Shown here piece by piece: positions 57,930 through 64,000 of a stretch of 64,000 nt of DNA. Every line of letters starts with the position of its first letter. The stretch's first letter is position 1. The stretch comes from Aequorivita sp. (GTDB lineage Bacteria > Bacteroidota > Bacteroidia > Flavobacteriales > Flavobacteriaceae). A program made the translations under genes and the position numbers. The stretch covers positions 1-64,000 of the forward strand of contig JAUYGY010000040.1 in NCBI GenBank assembly GCA_030690315.1, read 5' to 3'. Below the pieces are notes generated by a model. That model ran no database searches, was not told the origin of the DNA, and worked only from the letters and a program-made list of their open reading frames with translations.

Positions 57930-60851
57930 ATGAAGAAATTGCTGTTTGTACTCACTTTCATTATTCTCAATTTTCCGGGCTTTTCCCAAGAAAAAAGCCC
58001 ATTGATAGTTAAAAATGATTTTAAGAATCAAAAAAAATGGGTAGATAGTATTTATGAAGGTATGTCGCTTGAAGAAAAAATGGGCCAATTGTTTATGGCC
58101 GATATTTTTAGCAGTGATCCCATTGAAAAAATAGATAAAATTAAAAACCTTATTTCCAACTATCACCTTGGAGGAATTATCTTTTCCAAAGGTGGCCCGG
58201 TACGTCAAGCCAAGTTAAACAACGAGTTTCAGTCATTGGCAAAAGTTAAGCTAATGATCGGGATGGATGCAGAGTGGGGCTTGGCAATGCGCTTGGATTC
58301 CACCTATGCTTTTCCTTGGAATATGACTTTGGGCGCCATTACAGACAATAAAATTGTTGAAAAAATAGGAAGGCGTATTGGCGAACAATCCAAACGTTTG
58401 GGCGTTCATATTAATTTTGCACCGGTTGTTGATATAAATACAAACCCAAAAAATCCAATAATCGGGAACCGTTCTTTTGGGGAAGACAGGGATAACGTTA
58501 CCGAAAAAGCACTCGCTTTTATGAAAGGAATGCAAAGTGCAGGAATTATTGGAAGCGCAAAACACTTCCCCGGTCACGGCGATACCGATATGGATAGCCA
58601 CAAAACTTTGCCCACAGTAGATTTTTCTCGGGAAAGGCTCGATACTTTGGAATTGTTCCCCTACAGAAAATTGATAGATGAAGGCTTAAACAGTGTAATG
58701 GTAGCACATTTAAACGTGCCTTCCTTAGAAGAGGGACAGGCCAATTTTCCTTCTTCACTTTCTACAAAAATTGTTACTGGATTATTAAAAGAAGAAATGA
58801 ACTTCAACGGTCTCATTTTTACAGATGCCCTTAATATGAAAGGAGCTTCAAATTTTAAAAAGCCTGGCGAGATTGAATTGGCTGCTTTTTTGGCAGGAAA
58901 TGACGTGCTGCTCATTTCAGAGGATATTCCGAAAGCAGTTGAATTTCTTATCAATTCCTTTAACGAAGGAGTTATTACAGAGAAGCGATTGGCATATTCG
59001 GTGAAGAAAATTCTTTATGCAAAATATAAAGTCGGCCTAAATCATTACAAACCCGTAAGTACAGCCTATTTGGTTGAAGATTTAAATTCCGTGAATGACG
59101 ATGCTCTGTATGAAGAAGCAATGGATAATGCCCTGACAGTAATTAAAAATGATCGCGCCATTCTTCCCATTAAAGATCTTCAAAAAAAGAAAATTGCCTA
59201 TCTAAATTTTGGGGATGATTCCGGCGAGGAATTTTTAAAGGAATTAAAAAAATATGGCAATGTTACTTGGGTAAAGGCTACTGGTTTGGATGAGTACATT
59301 CAAAAGTTGAAAGAATATAATTACGTAATCATCGGTTTTCATAAAAGCAACGAAAACCCTTGGAAAAGATTTGAATTTTCTGAAAACGAACTGGTTTGGC
59401 TCTATGAAATTGCACGTACAAACACTGTAATTCTCGACGTTTTCTCAAGGCCTTATGCCATGCTCGATTTGAAAACAACGGCAAATTTTGAGGGCGTGGT
59501 TATGTCTTACCAAAACAGCAAAATCACACAACAGTTATCGGCCCAGTTAATTTTTGGTGCCCGTGAGGCCAAAGGAGTATTGCCCGTTTCCTTGGGCACT
59601 GATTTCCCCTTGGGCAGCAGTTTAAAAACGAAATCACTGAAAAGACTTCAGTACGGAACTCCCGAAAGCGTAGGTATAAACAGCTATAAACTGAAAAAAA
59701 TAGATTCGCTGGCCAAATTAGGAATTAAGCAAGGAATGTATCCCGGCGCACAAATTTTGGTGGCGCGAAAGGGAAAGATTATTTATAATAAAAACTTTGG
59801 TCACCACGAGTATGATAAAACCCTAACGGTTAATGACACTAATGTTTATGACCTTGCGTCGTTGACAAAAATTATTGCCAGTTTACCGTTGGTAATGCAG
59901 TTAGTGGATCAAGAAGAACTGAGTCTCGATACAAAGCTTTCAGAAATGCTGCCGGAGTATAAAAATTCAAACAAAGCGAATATTACTTTAAAGCAGATGC
60001 TTTCACATTACGCCAAATTAAAAGCGTGGATTCCTTTTTACCGTCATACTTTCAATGATGAAAAAACGGGTATTTCTTCAAAGTACTATTCAGATATTCC
60101 TGGGAAAGAATTCAACGTGCAAGTAGCTGAAAATCTATACATGCGCAGAGATTATATGGATACAATTTTTAATGATATCCGCGAAAGCGATTTGAACCCA
60201 AAACAGGAATATAAATACAGTGATCTTCCATATTATATTTTGAAACAGTATTTTGAAAGAAAATATGGAAAACCACTTGAAATAATTGTGCAAGAGAATA
60301 TTTATGAATCTTTGGGCGCAAACTACACAATGTACCATCCCTTAAACAAATTTTCAAAAGAAAATATCCCACCCACAGAGCAGGATAATCTTTTTAGAAA
60401 GCAGAAAGTTCAAGGCTACGTTCACGACCAAGGAGCAGCAATGCTTGGAGGCGTTAGTGGCCATGCGGGTTTATTCAGCAATGTTAACGATGTTGCCAAA
60501 ATCATGCAGATGTATTTATGGGAAGGCTTTTATGGCGGAAAACGCTATTTTAAACCTGAAACCATGGAGCTATTCAACACCTGCTATTATTGCGATAAAA
60601 ACGTAAGACGTGGAATTGGTTTTGACAAGCCCCAATTGGGAACTTCGGGCCCAACCTGTGGTTGTGTGTCCATGACTAGTTTTGGTCACAGTGGCTTTAC
60701 AGGTACATTTGCTTGGGCCGATCCGGAGCAGGAAATTGTTTATGTGTTTTTATCAAACAGAACTTTTCCAGATGCAGAAAACCGAAAATTAATACAGAGC
60801 GATTTGCGAAGTAAAATCCAGGAAGCGATTTATGAAACAATTGATTATTAA
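57930..60851 (+). CDS. Glycoside hydrolase family 3 (NagZ-like) fused to serine beta-lactamase-like domain (ORF-track start 57858; signal peptide ATG 57930)
   Basis: KHFPGHGDTDMDSHKTLPTV, FTDALNMKGA; C-terminal DLASLTKI (SxxK), YSDLPYYIL, HSGFTGT. Confidence 0.92.
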   Translation: MKKLLFVLTFIILNFPGFSQEKSPLIVKNDFKNQKKWVDSIYEGMSLEEKMGQLFMADIFSSDPIEKIDKIKNLISNYHLGGIIFSKGGPVRQAKLNNEFQSLAKVKLMIGMDAEWGLAMRLDSTYAFPWNMTLGAITDNKIVEKIGRRIGEQSKRLGVHINFAPVVDINTNPKNPIIGNRSFGEDRDNVTEKALAFMKGMQSAGIIGSAKHFPGHGDTDMDSHKTLPTVDFSRERLDTLELFPYRKLIDEGLNSVMVAHLNVPSLEEGQANFPSSLSTKIVTGLLKEEMNFNGLIFTDALNMKGASNFKKPGEIELAAFLAGNDVLLISEDIPKAVEFLINSFNEGVITEKRLAYSVKKILYAKYKVGLNHYKPVSTAYLVEDLNSVNDDALYEEAMDNALTVIKNDRAILPIKDLQKKKIAYLNFGDDSGEEFLKELKKYGNVTWVKATGLDEYIQKLKEYNYVIIGFHKSNENPWKRFEFSENELVWLYEIARTNTVILDVFSRPYAMLDLKTTANFEGVVMSYQNSKITQQLSAQLIFGAREAKGVLPVSLGTDFPLGSSLKTKSLKRLQYGTPESVGINSYKLKKIDSLAKLGIKQGMYPGAQILVARKGKIIYNKNFGHHEYDKTLTVNDTNVYDLASLTKIIASLPLVMQLVDQEELSLDTKLSEMLPEYKNSNKANITLKQMLSHYAKLKAWIPFYRHTFNDEKTGISSKYYSDIPGKEFNVQVAENLYMRRDYMDTIFNDIRESDLNPKQEYKYSDLPYYILKQYFERKYGKPLEIIVQENIYESLGANYTMYHPLNKFSKENIPPTEQDNLFRKQKVQGYVHDQGAAMLGGVSGHAGLFSNVNDVAKIMQMYLWEGFYGGKRYFKPETMELFNTCYYCDKNVRRGIGFDKPQLGTSGPTCGCVSMTSFGHSGFTGTFAWADPEQEIVYVFLSNRTFPDAENRKLIQSDLRSKIQEAIYETIDY

Positions 60852-60870
60852 TTTACGATTTTTTAGAAAG

Positions 60871-60901
60871 CTTTAAACTTTAAACTTTGAACCTGAAACT
60901 T
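60871..60901. repeat. Heptad repeat CTTTAAA CTTTAAA CTTTGAA CCTGAAA CTT upstream of bshA
   Basis: Period-7 pattern. Confidence 0.85.
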
Positions 60902-60906
60902 AAAAA

Positions 60907-62043
60907 ATGAAAATAGCAATAGTATGTTATCCCACCTTCGGTGGAAGTGGGGTAGTAGCAACAGAATTGGGTTTGGCACTTGCCGAAAAAGGGCATGAAA
61001 TTCATTTTATTACATATAAACAACCTGTTCGGTTGGAATTGCTTTCAAAGAATATTCACTTTCACGAAGTTACTGTGCCAGTTTATCCGCTTTTCCATTA
61101 CCAGCCTTATGAACTTGCGCTTTCCAGCAAATTGGTAGATATGGTGAAACTTCATAAAATTGAAGTGCTTCATGTGCATTATGCCATTCCGCATGCGTAT
61201 GCGGGCTATATGGCGAAGAAAATGCTGGCTGAAGAAAATATCTACATTCCGATGGTAACGACACTCCACGGCACCGACATTACCTTAGTAGGGAGCCATC
61301 CATTTTACAAACCTGCAGTTACTTTCAGTATCAATAACAGCGATATTGTAACTTCTGTTTCAAAAAGTTTAAAGGAAGACACTTTGCACCTTTTTGACAT
61401 AAGAAAGGAAATTCACGTTGTTCCTAACTTTATAGATATTCCGAAAAAAATCAACCCTTTTACCGATTGCGAAAGAGATATGATGGCAGATAGGAATGAA
61501 AGGATTATTACCCACGTCAGTAATCTTCGTAAAGTGAAAAGGGTAAAAGATGTGATTGAAATTTTTTACCGTATTCAGAATAAAATTCCAGCCAAATTGA
61601 TTATTGTGGGCGAAGGGCCAGAACGTGAGGCTTGTGAACGCCTATGCGCCAAAAGAGGAATCGAGGAAAAAGTGTTGTTCGTAGGAAACAGCAACGAGGT
61701 CGATAAAATTCTTTGCTTTACAGATTTGTTTATTCTTCCATCCGAAAAGGAGAGCTTTGGGCTTGCGGCATTGGAGGCTATGGCTTGTGGAGTTCCGGTT
61801 ATTTCAAGCAATACGGGTGGTTTGCCCGAAGTAAATATTCAAGGCGTAAGCGGATTTTTAAGCGATGTGGGCAATGTAGATGAAATGGCTGAAAATGCTT
61901 TAAAAATTTTAAGCTCAGATGAAGTGTTGAATAAATTTAAAATGCAGGCAATTGAAGCGGCGATGGTATATGATACAAAAAAAATCGTGCCTTTATATGA
62001 AAAATTATATGAAGAGGCCCTTCACCTAACGAAACAGCTTTAA
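60907..62043 (+). CDS. bshA: N-acetyl-alpha-D-glucosaminyl L-malate synthase
   Basis: CYPTFGGSGVVATELG; HVHYAIPHAYAGY; GT4 C-terminal E-x7-E (PSEKESFGLAALEAMACG). Confidence 0.93.
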   Translation: MKIAIVCYPTFGGSGVVATELGLALAEKGHEIHFITYKQPVRLELLSKNIHFHEVTVPVYPLFHYQPYELALSSKLVDMVKLHKIEVLHVHYAIPHAYAGYMAKKMLAEENIYIPMVTTLHGTDITLVGSHPFYKPAVTFSINNSDIVTSVSKSLKEDTLHLFDIRKEIHVVPNFIDIPKKINPFTDCERDMMADRNERIITHVSNLRKVKRVKDVIEIFYRIQNKIPAKLIIVGEGPEREACERLCAKRGIEEKVLFVGNSNEVDKILCFTDLFILPSEKESFGLAALEAMACGVPVISSNTGGLPEVNIQGVSGFLSDVGNVDEMAENALKILSSDEVLNKFKMQAIEAAMVYDTKKIVPLYEKLYEEALHLTKQL

Positions 62044-62045
62044 CT

Positions 62046-63500
62046 TTAATAATTCCTTTTTATAAATTCCATTGCGTTTTCGTGCATCACGCGTTCAACA
62101 ATGGTTTCAGCATTAATTCTGTTGAAATCGTGGAGCTTTATAAATTTTTTTGATAGATAGGTTTCTGCGTGGTTTAGCATTTCTTCTGCCAAATCCTTCA
62201 TATTTTCAGCAGTCCACAGTCCGTTTATTGGGTTTACAATTCCATCAAAATCACTGCCGATGCTCTGTATTCCCCAGCAAAAAAGACCTTCTTTATCCAA
62301 AACTTCTGCAATGTGCTCCACTTGCCGCCAAACCAAAAGTGCTTTTTTATTGAGCTGTTTCCGCTTGTTTGGGAAAAACATTTTACTTTCTGAAATGGCT
62401 TCATTACTTCCTATGCGGCGTTCATCCAATTGTATTCCGAATATACCATTGCTACGGGCAATTCGTATTAATTCATCATCATAAAAATTTATGTCAATGT
62501 CACAAAACCATTTTTCGTGTTCGGGGAAGTCAGTTTGGTTCCACTGCACTATTGAATGTTTCCCATTACACGCCCCGTGGCTCGCTATGACCGGTATTTT
62601 TCCGGAAATATATTTTGTGTCCAATAAATTATAATAGGCTTTCCTTGAAACGGTGCTCAAATGTTTCACATCTATTGGGATTCTTTTTCCATCCGTATTA
62701 TCAAGCAACAGTTCTATAGCTTCAAAACCCAACTCGGTTATGCCTGAATTCAATCCACGGCTTTGATTTTTTTTCAACATTCCAATGCTTATGCTGCTCG
62801 CGTGGCCACAGAGTTCATTGTAAAAATGATGTGCCAACGTAAGAAACATAGGTCTGTGCTCCCAGTTTTTGATTGCCGCTATATTTCCCATTACTTCGGT
62901 ACTGCTCGCCATATCTTTATTCATATCTATGCCCGTGTTGAAGCTGTGGCCGCCTTCAATAGTAAGGATGATATTTATAATTTTTTTGGAATCGGTTTCT
63001 TGGGTTAAGTTGTTTTCAATATCCTGAAAGCCTCGAACCAAGCGATAGGTATAAGTTGTTCCGCCAATGTTTTCAACTTGATTGTGAAGCTGTTTATAAT
63101 AGTCATATTCATCCATCAAATCCACAAAATAATCGTTGTTGCTGCGTATATAATTCATCCGCGATTGGCTAATACTTGCAGCAAGGTTTACCATTACATC
63201 GGTAACTCCTTTTACACCAATTATTTCTTTTCCAAAAAAATGCTTTTCAAAAGGGTAGAGGGCAACAACCACCACCTTGGTTTTGGATTTTGCCAATGCA
63301 GTTAAATCTGTTTGGGTAAATTTGGTAAGGGTAACAATTCTATTTACGAATTTCTCGAGGAAATTTGGCGGACTGTAATGCCAAATGGAATTCTTCCGGT
63401 TTGGATCCAACGCATTTTGTTTGGCAGGATTGAATTTAAAACTTTTGCTGTACGGTTTTAGCGAGGGATGGCAATGTATATCTACATAATGCTTTTCCAT
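62046..63500 (-). CDS. Membrane dipeptidase (M19-like)
   Basis: DIHCHPSL; LTIEGGHSF; IDVKHLS; IGSDFDG. Confidence 0.85.
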   Translation of the reverse strand: MEKHYVDIHCHPSLKPYSKSFKFNPAKQNALDPNRKNSIWHYSPPNFLEKFVNRIVTLTKFTQTDLTALAKSKTKVVVVALYPFEKHFFGKEIIGVKGVTDVMVNLAASISQSRMNYIRSNNDYFVDLMDEYDYYKQLHNQVENIGGTTYTYRLVRGFQDIENNLTQETDSKKIINIILTIEGGHSFNTGIDMNKDMASSTEVMGNIAAIKNWEHRPMFLTLAHHFYNELCGHASSISIGMLKKNQSRGLNSGITELGFEAIELLLDNTDGKRIPIDVKHLSTVSRKAYYNLLDTKYISGKIPVIASHGACNGKHSIVQWNQTDFPEHEKWFCDIDINFYDDELIRIARSNGIFGIQLDERRIGSNEAISESKMFFPNKRKQLNKKALLVWRQVEHIAEVLDKEGLFCWGIQSIGSDFDGIVNPINGLWTAENMKDLAEEMLNHAETYLSKKFIKLHDFNRINAETIVERVMHENAMEFIKRNY

Positions 63501-63636
63501 AATATGAAATTATTGAATTTTATAAAATTGCAACAAATTCCTATATTAAAAAAAAGGATTTTCCCTGTTTTTTTAAAAGGGAAAAGCCCCTTTAAAAAGA
63601 GAGGCTTTTCTTTCAATATAAATTTATTGAATTGTT

Positions 63637-63996
63637 TTAAAATTGATAACGCGCGCTTAAACCTACGTCAAAACTAACGTCATCTCTGTAACCCAAGTTC
63701 GCTTGTGGTCTGAAATCAACAGAAACAAGCAGCGGAAAATCAAAATTGTATTCAATCCCAATATCACCGGTTAAAAAGCCAAATGCTTCTGAATCGTTAT
63801 ATCTGTCATCATAGGGATAATCTTTGTGTTTGCGATCGTAACTCACAATACCTGCACCCACACCTGGACCTGCATACCAATTGAAACCACCGTCTATGTT
63901 CCAAACCCATTGGTAAATTCCTGTAAGTTTTACAGCATTATGATACCGCTGGCCGTGAAAGGCCAAACCAAATTCCAACCTATTATCGTCGCCCAC
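63637..63996 (-). CDS. Outer-membrane beta-barrel protein, N-terminus outside window
   Basis: WNIDGGFNWYAGPGVGAGI; C-terminal aromatic ...LSARYQF; ORF runs off the window edge. Confidence 0.7.
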   Translation of the reverse strand: MGDDNRLEFGLAFHGQRYHNAVKLTGIYQWVWNIDGGFNWYAGPGVGAGIVSYDRKHKDYPYDDRYNDSEAFGFLTGDIGIEYNFDFPLLVSVDFRPQANLGYRDDVSFDVGLSARYQF

Positions 63997-64000
63997 AGCG

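Overview
This looks like a chromosomal window from a Flavobacteriaceae-type Bacteroidetes. Supporting signals are T9SS C-terminal domains, TAnnTTTG-type promoter signals, bacillithiol BshA, and ClpC/GyrA/LptD/TamB homologues. Most of the 64 kb is ordinary housekeeping and envelope coding sequence: an M36 metallopeptidase, two DEAD-box helicases, an SGNH/SGNH/MBOAT operon, HutH, ClpC, GyrA, a thiolase, a 7TM-HD phosphohydrolase, TsaD, RsmE, TamB, LptD, an amidase, MlaD, Fe-S proteins, a GH3-beta-lactamase fusion, BshA and an M19 dipeptidase. There is a tRNA cluster (Ser-GCT, Pro-TGG, Arg-TCT). The unusual material is intergenic. (1) Many spacers carry tandem repeats of different sequence that almost all have a 7-bp unit. 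(2) Two copies of a dispersed element carry an AAAGAAC-type heptad array; one copy is flanked by a 10-bp direct repeat and contains a nested 216-bp MITE with 14-bp perfect inverted ends and a 9-bp target duplication. (3) A ~153-bp multi-hairpin palindromic element occurs twice, in opposite orientation, each time between divergent genes. (4) A small GIY-YIG nuclease ORF lies between an intact tRNA-Arg and a second, 5'-truncated tRNA-Arg with an altered anticodon arm, within a 64-bp direct repeat. (5) Two tandem small-ORF-plus-terminator modules precede a YitT-family gene. No CRISPR array, rRNA, intact IS transposase, prophage or recognisable defence island was seen. All family assignments come from reading the proteins, not from database searches.
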